A DNA stretch of 64,000 nucleotides from Ricinus communis (lineage: Eukaryota; Streptophyta; Magnoliopsida; Malpighiales; Euphorbiaceae): contig NC_063263.1 of the NCBI RefSeq assembly GCF_019578655.1, positions 26,287,001 to 26,351,000 on the forward strand. The letters run 5' to 3'. Both the position numbers and the translations under genes were made by a program. Within the stretch, counting starts at the first letter, position 1. Every line of letters begins with the position of its first letter. The notes beneath the pieces were generated by a model. It saw only the letters and a program-made list of their open reading frames with translations. It was not told the origin of the DNA and searched no databases. This document shows positions 34,300-47,283 of the stretch, one piece after another.

Positions 34300-35756
34300 T
34301 GATAAGCATCATACTACACATGTTTTCATGCCCGATTGTTCACATTTTTATGCATGATTATCTCGTTTTATGCTAGAATCACCTGTCTTTTGTTTCCTTT
34401 TTCGTTTCAGGTCATTTTCGAAGGACACCATCAGTAATCGAGGGAAATAAGTGTGATTACGGAGCAAAATCCATCAAATTGGGCGAGAACAAGCACCCCG
34501 AGGGTTGAGCACGGCCTGGACTCCGGCCGTGCTGAATTATCAAGAGGCTATCCCCAATTGTGCCATTTCGTACGACTTGGTAGCCACCACGGCCACCGAC
34601 GGCCTGTGGTGGATCAGCACTGGGCATGGCCTGTGGTGGCTCGGCCTGATAGACTCCACAGATTCGACGGCTGGACTCGGCCGTCTTGAATCATCACTGA
34701 CTGGACTCGGCCGTCTTGAATCAACTATATAGGCGATTTTGAATTCTAATTGAAGAGGACGATTTTTGGACTCAATTCCAAGACACACACTTAATCAAAT
34801 ATTTCCTATACCTCAATTGTAGACCTGGAGAGATCAATTTTCATCAATTAAAGAGGGGGATTCCACTTATTCCAACATCGAATTGAAGATCAAGACAAAC
34901 TTTCAGAGCATTCAAGAGGCAACTAGGGTTTGAGATTTTGAATTTGCAAATTTAGGGTTTCTCATTCAGCTTGAAAGAGAAGGGTGTACATACCTTTAAT
35001 TTGTTTTTCCTTATTTTGTTCTTTAATTGCTTTGACTATGAACATGAGCAGCTAGATCTTTTGAATCCATTAGGGTTCACCTTTGTTGATGGATTATGCT
35101 TAATTGTTAGTTTTTTATAATTGTCATTCTTGCAATCTTCTTGCTATTCGAATAAAAGTTTGATGCGGTTAATTTGAGACGTTGGATTAATTGTTTATTA
35201 GGTTGTTTCTTGACATTGAGAAATGCTTGTTACAACCGGATTTTGAATAGTAAGGACCGGTAGTTAACACTTAGAGATGAGGTTGATTTACTCACGGATT
35301 AAGAACTAACAACTCTTAATAGTCTTAAATCATACTTAATGTTAATTTGTAGTAATCTGATAGGAAGAGATTCCATTAGGTTAGTGCAGGTTTAGGAATC
35401 CGGTAAGCTCAAGAGAGGAACCGGGATTCAATTCAGGATTTAGGCACGGGTAAGCAAGATCGGCAATCCATAAAATTCATCTTTAGAATTCCATCACTTA
35501 GGCTCCCTTTTGGATTTATTTCTCTCTTTACAATTGTCTTTTAATTGTCCATTGTTGTCCTTCATTTACTTAATTGCACTCATAACCATTAGCTGGTATG
35601 TTAGAACTTTCACACCCTATTTCGGACTAGATAACATAGCAAGCGTGTAACTCTAGGTTCACCCGATCTCCAGGGATACGACCTTGATACTCACTAGTGC
35701 TAGGCTGCATCGGTAGGTTCACTGCCTTAGGTGTAGGTTGCATAAAGAGCCCATCA
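34300..35756 (+). mobile_element. Solo LTR 2 (same family as solo LTR 1)
   Basis: TGATAAGCATCATAC...GCCCATCA, 1457 bp, with perfect TSD ATGCC (34295-34299 and 35757-35761). It is nearly collinear with solo LTR 1 but has indels in the GC-rich block and a partly duplicated 'gactggactcggccgtcttgaatca' just before the TATA box (tcaactatatagg, about 34723). No internal region remains, so it arose by LTR-LTR recombination. Confidence 0.93.
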
Positions 35757-36126
35757 ATGCCACAAATCCAGAGACGGATTCGACAACCAACTTTCTTCTT
35801 TATGTATATTAGTCTTTAATTTTATTGTTTAACAAATGATTCCCTATAAACACAACGCTTCATATACATGCATTACCAAATAACACATATAATTTACTTA
35901 GGTCTAGCCCATTTTATTAAGCTTAGTCCATATTGAAGTGGTATATCTAGCTTATTAATTAATTGTGTGCACAACCTACTTAGTCTAGTCTAATTACAAG
36001 TTATGCCTTTCCAAGCCTTTAATTCTAGATGGACTACATATTATGATAAGGCCCATTTTACGTGAACCTAATTCTAATATAACCCAATTCTAACTAAAAC
36101 ATGGTAAGGCCTACTAAATTTACTTT

Positions 36127-39100
36127 TATCACGACCCGATCTGTAGGCCCGTGACTGGCACTAGGGAATGGGTAGGCTTAAAGCCACCAAGACCCTTAGT
36201 AAGCCTTACTAATCGACATTTCAAATGTGCATATAAAAACACAATATTAAATCAGTCCGACATTGCCATACATAAGGCTCTAGTTGGACATTAACAACAT
36301 TCCACAATTTACTACAGACCAGATCAAACATAATATATTAGGCATTCTGTTGCAGAGAGTCTAGAATTTCAAATAATTAAAAATATGAAAGTGTAAATTA
36401 ATTACAATAGGCCCGATGGAGAAGGAAGTCGGGCTGTCAACGCAGGACGACAGAGAACCTAACTGTCACCTGAAAGATTTAAATTGAGACTGTCAGCCTC
36501 GAGAGTGAGTTAAAATCATATAATCCTAAAACAATTACATCTCCTCAATATAACATTTATTAAATCAGGATATCATGTTATATTATACCAAAATACGTAT
36601 CATGCCATAATGCAGAAATAAAATACAATTGAAATACTTATAGGACGAGTGCCTCAGTAGAAGCCTAACCCCCAATACTAGTAGCCCTCCGGCTTTCTTA
36701 TTCCAACAGGTCTGGCGCCTAGAGAGCGAAGCTTAATCAGGGTCCTTAAATCTAGCCTGGACACTTTCCCCAATTATGCAGGCGCCCAAAGAGCAATGCT
36801 CGTCCAGAGACCTTCCTATGGTAGTCAAACTTCCACAGCTTAGAGAGTTATACTCGACGAGGGCAAAACCCAAAATAACCTTTATTACTTGTCTCTGATT
36901 AATACCGGTGTGCACGCAGTCCTAATGCAACCCATCAAGTGGCATGTTCTACAATCGCCTCATCCCAATGTCACATTCATAACATATATAATGATTATAT
37001 ACAGTATAAATATAGGCAAACACAATTTATTTAATAACATATTGAGAATTAAAATTTAGTAGTATCGAGTGAAGCAAACATGCAAATTATGTCCAATAAT
37101 AATAATATTATTAAAATAACATTAAATATGATATTAATAATAATGAAAATAAATTTACTAATAATAATGCTAATAATATTCGTGATAATTATCAATCAAT
37201 GAAATCGCTCATGATAACAATGATAATAATTATACTAATTATTAATAAATTAGCATCGTATTTAATTTAGACATGGCAAGGGTACAGTTGATTATATGAC
37301 TTTAACTCACAGTTCTACCGCATTCTGCAGTCTGCTCCTTTGCCTTGGGTGGAGCTGGCTGGATGGACGGATTAGCTACTCATGAAAATACTCAGTTAAT
37401 AAGATATTCTTATTTTTTCCTAGGCCTAGACTCCTAGATTGGTCTGCCTAAGAAATTTTTACCGAAAATTCAGTAGAACCTCCTCTAAAATATGGACGTT
37501 TACCCCCGTATAACGGGTATAGAACTTGCTAGAAACACTTCAATTATTCTGCAATTAATTAACGGGAGTCAGGCCACCAAAACTACATTATTTTTCCTGA
37601 CTCCATAACACACCACATAACACAATTGTCTTATAGACGGTCTGACATAATATTTATTTCGACAACCAACCCACACAAAATTTCTGGTATTTAAACTAAT
37701 TCAACACAACATCTACCACAAAACAACACAATAATTAATCATACCCATTAATTTATAGTATTTATATTTAAGTCATAATTAATTAAATCTAATTAAATTA
37801 AATTATCCAAAATTAATAATTAATAGCAATAATATTATAAAATAATTTTTAAGGTCTAAATAAAATTATATCGATCCGAAAATTTAAAATTATGCATGTC
37901 TGAAAAACATTAAGGTCCGAAAGCTAGTATTGCCAACGGTGTCGAAATTCGAATATGGAAGCGCCTACGCGAAGTTTGAGTTGCGGAGAGTCCAAAAACA
38001 CAAGAGTTTTGGCCGGAAACTCGCCGGAAGACACCAATGTCTTGGCTCTGACAAGTTCGCACACAGTTGTCGGCGAAGAAAACGCACCGGGGAAGCTCGG
38101 CTCGAGGGTTTCCAATGGCGGGAAGCTTGATTTTAGTGTCGGATGAGTGAACAGACTACGGTAGAAGGGAGGGAGGAAGGGAGGGAGGAAGAAGAAGGTG
38201 GCGCCGGTGATATGCATCATTTTATACATATTTACATGCCCAATTATTTACATTTCTGTGCATAGTTATCTTGTTTTATGCCAGAATCACCTGTGTTTTG
38301 GTTCCTTTCACGTTTCAGGTCATTATCGAGGACATTATCAGTAATCGAGGGAAATACGCGCAATTACGGACGAGAATCCATCAAATTGAGCAAGGACTAG
38401 CATTTTGAGGTTGAGCACGGCCTGGACTCTGGCCGTGCTGAACAATCAAATAGTTGCCCTTCAAGAGTGGCATTTTGGCACGGTTTCCGAAGCCACCACG
38501 GCCTCCACCAAGGACCGTGGTGGCTCAGCACTGGCTAGGGCACAGCCTGAAAGAAGTCGCGAGTTGCAGAATGCGGAGGTCCAACACGGCTTGGACTCCG
38601 CCCGTGCTGATCAGCACGGGCTTCACTAAGGCCGTGCTGAAGGAATTATATAGGCAAAAACATTTTATTGAATTAGGGTTCGATTTTCTGACTTGATTTC
38701 ACATATATAAGCTTAAACCATCTTCTTCCAGACTTCAATACTCGACCTTAGAAGATCATTTCATCTATTGAAGGAAGGATTACAATTGTTTTAACATTAA
38801 ATTGAAGATCAAGACAAGATTTGGGAGCATTCAAGAGGCAAATTAGGGTTTACTATTCTGAATTGGGAATTTAGGATTTTCCATCCAACTTGAAGAAGAA
38901 GGGTGTACATGCCTTCAATTTACTTTTCTGAATCTATTCTTTACTTTGTGTTGCTTATTAGCATGAGTAACTAAATTTGTCAAACCCATTGGGGTTCCTA
39001 TTTTGTTGGATTGATTTTAATGGTTATGAGATTTTGATTATTAATGCTTGTCTCTTCTTACTTTCATTATTAATGAGAAATCACTTTATTCATAAGATGT

Positions 39101-39903
39101 TGTGAGTTGTGGTATTCAGATTGCTTTATGTAATTGCGAAATTTATTTAGTAATTGGAAATTTGAATAGCAAGAACTGGTTAATAATCACTTAGAGATAA
39201 GGGCAATTGACTAGCCGGATTAAGAATTAACAAAGCTTAGTAGAGGCGAGTTAAACCTTAATGCTAATCGAATAATCGATCATTAGGAAGATATTCCAAC
39301 TTTAGGTTATTAGATTTAGGAATTCAGTTATCTCGATAAGGAGACCGAATTCAGTTAAGAATTCGTCCACGGGTAATTGCAATTGGTAACCAATATAATC
39401 TCTATCTTCACTAAAATCCAACTAGCTTAGGTCCCATAGGGTTTGCTTTTTTCCTTCAATTGTTTTCCTAAACCCTTTTAGATTATTTGACACTTAGTTA
39501 ATCGCTTGTTCATATTTAATCGTAGCATAATACTTCATCGATTTTTTTTAGGTTAGATAACATAAAGCACGGCAATAAGTCTAGGATCACCCTTTCCCGA
39601 GAATACGACTTTGATACTCACCATTTGTGCTAGTCTGCATCAACAAGTTCACTGTCTTGGATTTTAGCTATACAAATAGCATATCAACCGGCGAGAGAGG
39701 GGAAGCCGAAGGGAAGCTGAGCGGTAGTGTTGTGGCTGGAAATGGCGAAAGACGAGGAAGGAGAGAGAGCAGCGGGGAAGAAGAAAGGGAATGAGGGGGG
39801 GAAGGAAAGAAAAGAAAAAGGAAGAAAAAATTGTTTTTTTTATATAATATTATTTATTTATTTATTATTTTATTATTATTTCTTTCTTTTCTCTGGTATT
39901 ACA
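36127..39903 (-). repeat. 3' LTR of element G, interrupted by solo LTR 3
   Basis: Collinear with 54451-56820; ends GGTATTACA at 39903. Net length without solo LTR 3 and one TSD copy is about 2.3 kb. The LTR-LTR differences (many substitutions and small indels) are clearly denser than between the LTRs of H. A pyrimidine run at 39904-39916 (AAGAAGGATAGAA on the minus strand) is the probable polypurine tract. Confidence 0.88.
38208..39686 (+). mobile_element. Solo LTR 3 (related Athila-like family)
   Basis: TGATATGCATCATTTT...TAGCATATCA, 1479 bp, flanked by GCCGG (38203-38207) and ACCGG (39687-39691). The other LTR of G (about 56560: ggtggcgtcagcgagag) shows the empty site. A CACGGCC-rich block lies at 38415-38640 and a TATA box (aattatataggc) at about 38643. 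It differs from solo LTRs 1 and 2 throughout, so it is another subfamily. Confidence 0.9.
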
Positions 39904-39944
39904 TTCTATCCTTCTTAGAAAAATTAGTCCTTGAATTTAAAAGA

Positions 39945-40750
39945 AACACCGCTTACCTTAGGATTGGAACAAATGAGGGTAAAGACTCCTCATTTCCTGC
40001 TCGGTCTCCTAGGTATACTCCTTTGACGAATGGTTCCGCTACAACACCTAACCATCAGTATAACTTTAAAGTGCAGTTGGTGAACTTGAGCATCCACGAT
40101 CATAACCGGCTGCTCCTCGTAAGTTAAATCTTCACTTACTTCCACATATTGAGGCTGTAACACATGCGAAGGGTCCGAAATGTACTTCCTTAACATTGAT
40201 ATATGAAATACTAGATGCACATATGAGAAATTTGGCGGCAAGTCCAACTTGTATGCCACCTCTCCAATCTTGTCTATTATCTCAAACGGTCCCATATAAC
40301 GAGGGGCCAATTTGCCTTTCTTGCCAAACTGCATCATATGACACATAGGGGACACCTTTAAGAACACATACTCCCCAATACTGAACTCTACGTGCTTCTG
40401 ATTCGGGTCCGCATAACTTTTCTGCCTATTGAAAGCTGTCTTTAGCCGCTCGTGGATAATAGGATCTTTTCTGAAGTGATATAAACTAACTTTGGTCCTG
40501 CCAACTTCCTTTCGCCAACCTTTTCCCAACACATAGGAGATCTGTACTTCTAGCAATACAATGCCTTATAAAGGGCCATCTCGATGCTTGTATGATAGCT
40601 GTTGTTATACGCAAATTCAATCAATGGTAGGTACCAATCCCACTGACCACCAAAATCTATCATGCACATCCGAAGCATGTCCTCTACGGTCTGAATAGTC
40701 CTCTCAGACTGTCCATCGGTCTGGAGGTGAAAGGCTATGCTGAAGTCCAA
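39945..40750 (-). pseudogene. Integrase C-terminal half and broken chromodomain of element G
   Basis: The frame 40750-40550 contains HLQTDGQSERTIQTVEDML and LPLIEFAYNNSYHTSIEMA, the end of the integrase core. The frame 40556-39990 contains RQKSYADPNQKHVEFSIGEY, GKLAPRYMGPFEIIDKIGEV and YVHLVFHISMLRKYISDPS, the C-terminal domain. It should run into a chromodomain that tethers integration to marked histones. Its text is found one frame over (RNHSSKE and ETEQEMRSLYPHLF, about 40045-39965), with a frameshift near 40060 and two TAG codons where Trp is expected. The chromodomain is therefore lost. Confidence 0.85.
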
Positions 40751-40768
40751 TCTGGTACCAAGCTCTTC

Positions 40769-41323
40769 TTATAGCTTTCTCCAAAACCTCGAAGTGAATT
40801 GCAGTCCTCTATTAGACACTAAAGAAATAGGAACGTCTTGAAGACTGACAATTCTCTCTAGATACACTCGTACATACTTAGCCACATAATAAGTAGTCTT
40901 CACTGAAAGGAAGTGCGCGGACTTGGTCAATCGGTCCACAATTACCCAAATAGAATCATAACCAGCCGAAGCCTTGGGTAAACCCGAAACAAAATCCATA
41001 GTAATCCTTTCCCATTTCCACTCTGGTATAGGAAGCAGTTGCAATAGCCTTGACGACTTCTGATGCTCCAATTTAACCTGCTGACACGTCAGACACTTGA
41101 AGACAAACTCTGCCACATCCCTTTTCATTCCATTCCACCAATAATTTCCTTTCAAATTATGATACACCTTGGTGGAGCCCGGATGCACGCTGTAAGTTGT
41201 ATAGTGAGCCTCTTTTAAAATCTCCTTTATGAGATTATCTACATTGGGAACACATAGCCTAGCGCCCATTCTGCGAGTACCATCATCTATATCATTAGCT
41301 CGACCCTGCTGCACTTCTTCCAA
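40769..41323 (-). pseudogene. Integrase N-terminal half of element G
   Basis: The 184-residue frame has the zinc-binding HHCC region (AHYTTYSVHPGSTKVYHNLK, then CLTCQQVKLEHQ) and the start of the catalytic core (WERITMDFVSGLPKASAGYD, then WVIVDRLTKSAHFL). The frame ends SLVSNRGLQFTSRFWRKL: the second catalytic Asp of the usual SDRG motif is Asn (SNRG). A stop separates it from the rest. Confidence 0.85.
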
Positions 41324-41619
41324 GATTTCCTATAACTGTGGGTCCTAATTTTGAGCTAACCTGATTTTGTCAACAAGCACAGTCCTAACCCTGAAATGTG
41401 CTAACAATGCTCCCAATTCCAATACCTCCATCTGTAATCCTTAGTTGTACAATTCGTGCAACTCTCTAGTCAGGGGTCTCTTCTCTGCACTAATATGAGC
41501 AAGACTACCTACTGACTTTCTGCTCAAGGCATCTGCTATAACATTCACTTTACCTAGATGGTAGACAATATTACAATTGTAATCTTTCAAAAGTTCCAAC
41601 CATCTCCTCTGTCTTAGAT

Positions 41620-42420
41620 TTAATTCCTTCTGCTGAAAATATAATTCAAACTTTTATGGTCCGTATATATCTCGCACGTCTCACTATAGAGATAGTGCCT
41701 CCAAATCTTTAGAGCAAAGATTACTACTGCCATCTCCAAATCATGAGTAGGGTAGTTCTGTTCATGCTTCTTCAACTGCCTGGATCCATAAGCCACTACC
41801 TTACCATGCTGCATCAGAACATAACCCAAACCCACTTTAGAAGAGTCACAATACACCGTGAATCCACCAGTTCAGAGGGTAAGGTCAACACCGGAGCTGA
41901 AGTCAAACAGTCTTTCAGCTTTTGGAAACTTCTTTTACATGCGTTAGTCCACTGGAACCTAACGTTCTTCTGAGTGAACTTAGTCAAAGGCGCTGCTATC
42001 CTCGAGAATTCTTGCACGAATCGACGATAGTAGCATGCCAATCCCAGAAAACTATGCACCTCAATCACCATGGTTGGTCTCTGCCAGTCAGTCACTGCCT
42101 CCACTTTCTTAGAGTCCACTAGAATACCCTCTCTAGACACAACATGTCCTAAAAAAGCAATGCTTTTTAACCAAAACTCGCACTTGGAGAACTTAGCGTA
42201 CAACTAATGCTGCCTCAGCGTTTGAAGTACCATCCTCAAATGCCTACGTGCTTCTCTTTGCTTCTAGAAAACACCAAGATATCATTAATGAATATAATGA
42301 CAAAGTGATCCAATAACTGCTTGAACATCCGATTCATCAGATCCATAAAGGCTGCAAGAGCATTAGTGAGTCCAAACGACATTATTAGGAACTCATAATG
42401 CCCATAACGCGTCCTGAATG
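41620..42420 (-). pseudogene. RT palm end and RNase H of element G
   Basis: Near 42295-42270 the RT active site reads [12 protein letters not shown]: the first Asp of the expected DD pair is Asn (codon at 42286-42284). Next come [20 protein letters not shown] (from 42203) and [20 protein letters not shown]. RNase H follows in another frame at 41856-41620 with [20 protein letters not shown] and [12 protein letters not shown] frame change lies at about 41850 in the TDAS-type motif (read as [12 protein letters not shown]). The product is inactive as it stands. Confidence 0.85.
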
Positions 42421-42422
42421 CC

Positions 42423-42941
42423 TTATTCGAAATGTATCCTCAACTGGTGATACCCCAATCGTAAATCAATCTCAGAGAAGCATGCGGCTCCTTGAAGCTG
42501 ATCGAATAGATCATCGATGCGAGGAAGCGGATACTGGTTACGAACCGTCGCTTTATTCAGCTGCCGGTAATCAATACACAGGCTCAAGGTACCATCCTTC
42601 TTCTTCACGAATAGAACAGGAGCACCCCACGGAGACGTACTGGGTCTGATAAAACCCTTATCCAGGAGGTCCTGCAACTGCTCGTTTAACTCCTTTAACT
42701 CGGCTGGTGCCATTCGATAGAGCGACAAAGAAATAGGCATCACACCCGGTACCACGTTGATGCAGAACGCTATCTTTCTTTTAGGTGGTAATCCTGGTAA
42801 CTCTTCTGGAAATACATCGGGAAACTCATAGACGACCTGAATGTCCTCAACGCTACCTTTTTCTGTCGTGGTATCCCTGACTAAAGCTAGATATCCTTGA
42901 CACCCACAATGAAGCATCTGCCTAGTTGTAATGGCTGACAC
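42423..42941 (-). pseudogene. RT N-terminal part of element G
   Basis: The 172-residue frame contains [60 protein letters not shown] and [20 protein letters not shown], typical chromovirus RT fingers and palm. It includes the SPWGAP block that element H lacks. A stop after LRIHFE breaks the frame before the active site. Confidence 0.9.
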
Positions 42942-42959
42942 GAGATTCGATGGAGTAGG

Positions 42960-43344
42960 TACCTACTCGCCTTTAAAATGAAACTCTGAGTCTCCCAAGA
43001 TTTGAAAAGTTACTCGCTTTTCTTGGTAGTCCAATATGACATAATGCATAGCCAACCAATCCATTCCCAAAATTACATCGAAACCCATTACATCCAACAT
43101 AATTAAATTGGCAACTAAATCCGACCCTCAATTGACACTGGATACGATGGAAACAAAACATTAGTCTCTAAGGCGTCACTTAATGTCACAGTGACCGACG
43201 TCGGAACCTGAAGGCTAACCGGCTGGACATCCAATCTTAAAGCAAAACTAGGCGATACAAAGGAATGGGTAGCCCCAAGGTCTAACAAAACTCTAGCTTC
43301 AGAATAGCAGACATGAATGATACTTGACACCACCGCATTAGAGG
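42960..43344 (-). pseudogene. Aspartic protease of element G, cut off from gag by element H
   Basis: From the H insertion point the minus strand encodes ASNAVVSSIIHVCYSEARVL and LDLGATHSFVSPSFALRLDV. DLGATHS is the protease active site (the usual family text is D-x-GATHS). A frame change near 43115 leads to FDVILGMDWLAMHYVI-like text at about 43080-43030, the flap end. H separates it from the gag zinc knuckle by 9.5 kb. Confidence 0.85.
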
Positions 43345-43349
43345 CTTGC

Positions 43350-45718
43350 TGTGACACTTGTAAAGGATGTCAGGCATACATTGTATGCAAAAGAATGATA
43401 CATAACATGTTCCTCAACTACTAACTTTCAACTCATAAATTAATATATATAACAAAACTATTTATATGAGTCATACATATCACACACCAAAAAGCACACA
43501 ACATCAAATAGTACACTCTTTTTTTTTATATATACACATAAAATGCTCCAGTTTTATACATGATAATAAAATCCACTAGACATGTCATGTCCAAGGAAAA
43601 TTGAGGGCGACCTCTTGCTGACCTACCTGACACAATGCTAGTGCGACAGATGCAAATGTTTTGTCAAAACTAATTATAATTCTTTTAATCCTAAAAAAGA
43701 AATAATGCAGAGGAGTGAGCCTGCAACTCAGCAAAAGAATAACATAATTTCCTATGAAAAATAACATAATCAAACATGTAGTATTATCAAGCATCAAATC
43801 ATTCGATATTTAATTATGACTTTATAGTGTATATATAAACATTGTCATAGTATTTTCTTTAGGACAGCAATGAACTTGTGAATTATAATTTAATTCCATA
43901 ATAATATATATATATTTTTTATTTTCATGGATCCCCATACGCACACAGTCAACCATAATCTTATGGGGAATTCCATATCGCACACAGCCTTGCCTCATTC
44001 ACAAGTAGCATTGCGTCCTTATGATCATCCAACCATAATTCTTATATTTATATATATATATCATATACCACTCCATTTAAATAACTAACATCCCCATAAT
44101 ATATAAGAAACCATAATATACCTATGATATACCAAAAACATACCATATTTCAACATGGCAGATTTAATAGTGTGCATTCAAAAATACACCAAAAATTCCA
44201 CATTAGGAATTCCAAAACTACATTCTCCAGATCAATAATATTATAAGTCTAGATTGATTTGAAACTGATTTTACATCAATTGGATGTGTATAGAAAGAGA
44301 AACATAAAAAATAATCCACCATGGTCAAGCTGTCAATAAAATTAAGCAACAGAAAGTATGATCCAGATTGACCATCAAACAAGCAAAATCAAGCTTCCTC
44401 TATTTCTATAAAATTTGTAAATTACCTCTCAAATTTTCTATAGCAATAAGTATCACTCCATTTGGAGTTATAAAACTCTAAATATGGCTAAATCAAATAT
44501 ACTGTTCACATTATAACAAGACACCTTAATTCACCAGTCAACATTCATATATATAATCTCATTTCGAAAACAATCACCCATCAGTACTATAATTAACAAT
44601 CACCATAAACAAAAATTAACATCTATTAATATATTATATACATTTTCCTTAATCAATCAATTAAACAAATAAATTATAATTATTTATTTTGTGTTATATT
44701 CACATAGAACATTAAGTTATTCACTTACCTTTGTTGCTCCCTTCCCTTTGCTTGAGCTTACTTGGGTGTCACCCTCATTAAAATTTATTTAGCTAAAATG
44801 GATCATAATTCACTTATTTTTTAAACACCCAAAGTTAATAGAATTTCATCTAGCATGATAATATCACTAAACTATCTACATATGTGTGGCTGCCAACTAT
44901 GACAGAATTAATAGGGTGAATTTAAAAATCGACCAAAACTTCTATACAATAAATTTCATGATGAAACTTTCCAGATCAGTAACCTTATGTGTCTAATATA
45001 ATTTAAAACTGATTTTGTTTCAATTGGAGGTGTATAGAGAAATATCCCTACAAAACAATCCACCTTACTCAAACCAAAGATGGAAACTGAACAATAAAAT
45101 GTATTCTCTTATTATACTAACATAGAACCTGATTTAGATCGAGCTAATGAAATAAAAGTTTTAGATAACTCTTCAAAGTTTCTATATCATCAAAGAGCAC
45201 TTGATTTAAAACTTCCTAGCTCAAGATATGATCAAAATAATAAGACTGAAAAACTGAGTCTTTAGAACTCGAATTCTATGTCTTCTAAACCCTAACTCAA
45301 TTCAACAAAATATTAAAATTACTTACCAAATAAATCTCTAAAGCCTTTGTAGATGAAGATTAAGATCTAAAATGGATTCTAAACCTCCAAATTCCACTTG
45401 GAAACTCAGTTTTCTTTTTTTGAAGAAGAAGAAGAAAGAAAGAAGAAGAGGAAGGAAGAAGAACTACCACCTTTTCTTTCTTCTTCCTCTTTTCTATCAT
45501 ATTAATTTTCTTTTTAGGTTTAATTAACCCCTTTATGTTTGCCATTAATCAATTCAATCCTTTAACTTTCTAATTCTTATTATGGACTGAATTGTGGCAT
45601 TTATAATCTTTTTCTATTTAACATTAGCATTAATACCATACATATCTCATGCATTTCTCATATCTATATGATATGCATGTTATAAAAATAAATGCAAATG
45701 CATTAGGTGGGCATTACA
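43350..45718 (-). repeat. 3' LTR of element H
   Basis: 2369 bp, nearly collinear with 50508-52885. A GAA-rich microsatellite (45421-45460) differs in length from its partner at 52575-52625. No coding content; short frames at 43585-43797 and 45360-45545 are chance ORFs, the first mirrored in the other LTR. Confidence 0.92.
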
Positions 45719-45753
45719 TTTTCTTCCCACCTTAGAGAATTTCGTCCCCGAAA

Positions 45754-46260
45754 TTAAAGTGACTCACCATTCTCAGAAAATAGGTAAGGGTATTGAACTC
45801 TCATGTCTTTTTCCACTTCCCATGTAGCTTCTTTTGGTGAATGTCGACTCCACTTAACTTTTACTATTGGAATTTCCTTGTTACGTAACTTCTTTATCTG
45901 CCTATCAAGAATTCCAACAGGTTCCTCTTTATAACTTAAATCTTCAGTTAACTGTATTTCTAACTCTTGTACTATATGGCTTGGGTCAGATCTATATCTT
46001 CTTAACATGAAAACATGGAACATGTCATGTATCTGCGATAATTCCTATGGAAGTGCTAACCGATAAGCTAAGGGACCAACTCTTTCCAATATCTCATAAG
46101 GGCCAATGTACCTCGGACTTAATTTTCCTTGCCTGCCAAACCGTATAATGCCCTTCCATGGTGACACTCTCAAAAACACTTTTTCACCCACTTTATACTC
46201 TATCTCTCTTCTATGCTTGTCCACATAACTCTTTTGTCTGTCTTGTGCAACCTTTAAGCA
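45754..46260 (-). pseudogene. Integrase C-terminus and chromodomain of element H
   Basis: From about 46230 the minus strand encodes RQKSYVDKHRREIEYKVGEK-type text, then GKLSPRYIGPYEILERVGPL, a stop near 46048, and frame 46023-45754 with FHVFMLRRYRSDPSHIVQEL. It ends with an intact-looking chromodomain: EIPIVKVKWSRHSPKEATWE then KDMRVQYPYLF. The chromodomain is the mark of chromoviruses and would direct insertion to chromatin. The polypurine tract follows after about 20 bases. Confidence 0.85.
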
Positions 46261-46272
46261 TTTTTTGACTAT

Positions 46273-47280
46273 TTAAATCTTGTCTACAATTTCTTGTATC
46301 AATTCAGGACCTTCTAATTGTCGTAACCCATCCATGTCCCAACAAATAGGACTTCTACATCTTCTGCCATATAGAGCTTCATATGGAGCCATATCGATAC
46401 TCGAATGATTACTGTTATTATAAGCAAATTCAATTAATGGTAAGTGCTCATCCCAATTCCCTTTAAATTGAAGCATACAAGCTCTTAACATATCTTCTAA
46501 TGTTTGAATTGTCCTCTCCGATTGTCCATCTGTCTGAGGGTGAAATGCTGTACTGAAATGTAATTTTGTCCCTAAAGCTCTTTGCAAACTTCCCCAAAAA
46601 TGAGATGTAAACCGCGGATCTCTGTCTAACACAATTGATGTTGGCACTCCATGTAATCTTACAGTTTCTGACACATATATTCCTGCCAATTTGTCTAGTG
46701 AATCACTTTGTTGCACAGGTAGAAAATGAGCTGATTTCATAAGTTGATCAACAATTACCTATATGGCATCATGCTTCCTAAAGATTCGAGGCAATCCCAG
46801 AACAAAATCCATCGTTATTTTTTCCCATTTCCACTCTGGAATAGACAATGGATGATGCTTACCAGCTGGTGCCTAATGTTCAACTTTTACTTGTTGACAT
46901 GTCAAACATTTTGCTACACATTCAGCTGTATCTTTCTTCATTATAGGCCACCAATAAAAAGATCGTAAATCCCTGTACATTTTAGTGCTTCCCGGATGAA
47001 TTACGTACGGTGCATAATGGGTTTCATTTAGAATTTCTTCTTTCAATTCTCTTATATTTGGAACACAAATACGTCCATTAATCAACAACATCCCATCGTG
47101 TCTCAACACAAACTGTTCATTCATTCCTTGTTGCACTTTATCCTTCATTTTTCTTAAATATGGATCACTCATCTGCCTTTCTTGAATTATACTGTCCAAT
47201 AAAGGCTTGACATGCATACTTGTAAGAAGTATATCATCCCGAAGTGCAATTTCTACATGCAATGTTCTAAGCTCTACCAA
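46273..47280 (-). pseudogene. Integrase of element H (zinc-binding domain and core)
   Basis: The frame 47280-46873 has ETHYAPYVIHPGSTKMYRDL and CVAKCLTCQQVKVEH (HHCC zinc site), then a stop. After WKWEKITMDFVLGLP-like text, frame 46740-46273 has SAHFLPVQQSDSLDKLAGIY, VLDRDPRFTSHFWGSLQRAL and HPQTDGQSERTIQTLEDML, which covers the second catalytic Asp and the Glu of the core. A stop stands in WVIVD-like text at about 46760. The core is otherwise well kept. Confidence 0.9.
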
Positions 47281-47283
47281 TAA

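Noticed and set aside
37924..38229. 101-codon minus ORF, and G/E/K-rich ORFs at 39727 and 56468
   Set aside because: All fall in the purine- or pyrimidine-rich part of the G LTRs; the two LTR copies do not keep the same frame.
43585..43797. 70-codon ORF repeated at 50742-50954
   Set aside because: It is repeated only because both lie in the LTRs of H; composition and lack of domains suggest a chance frame.
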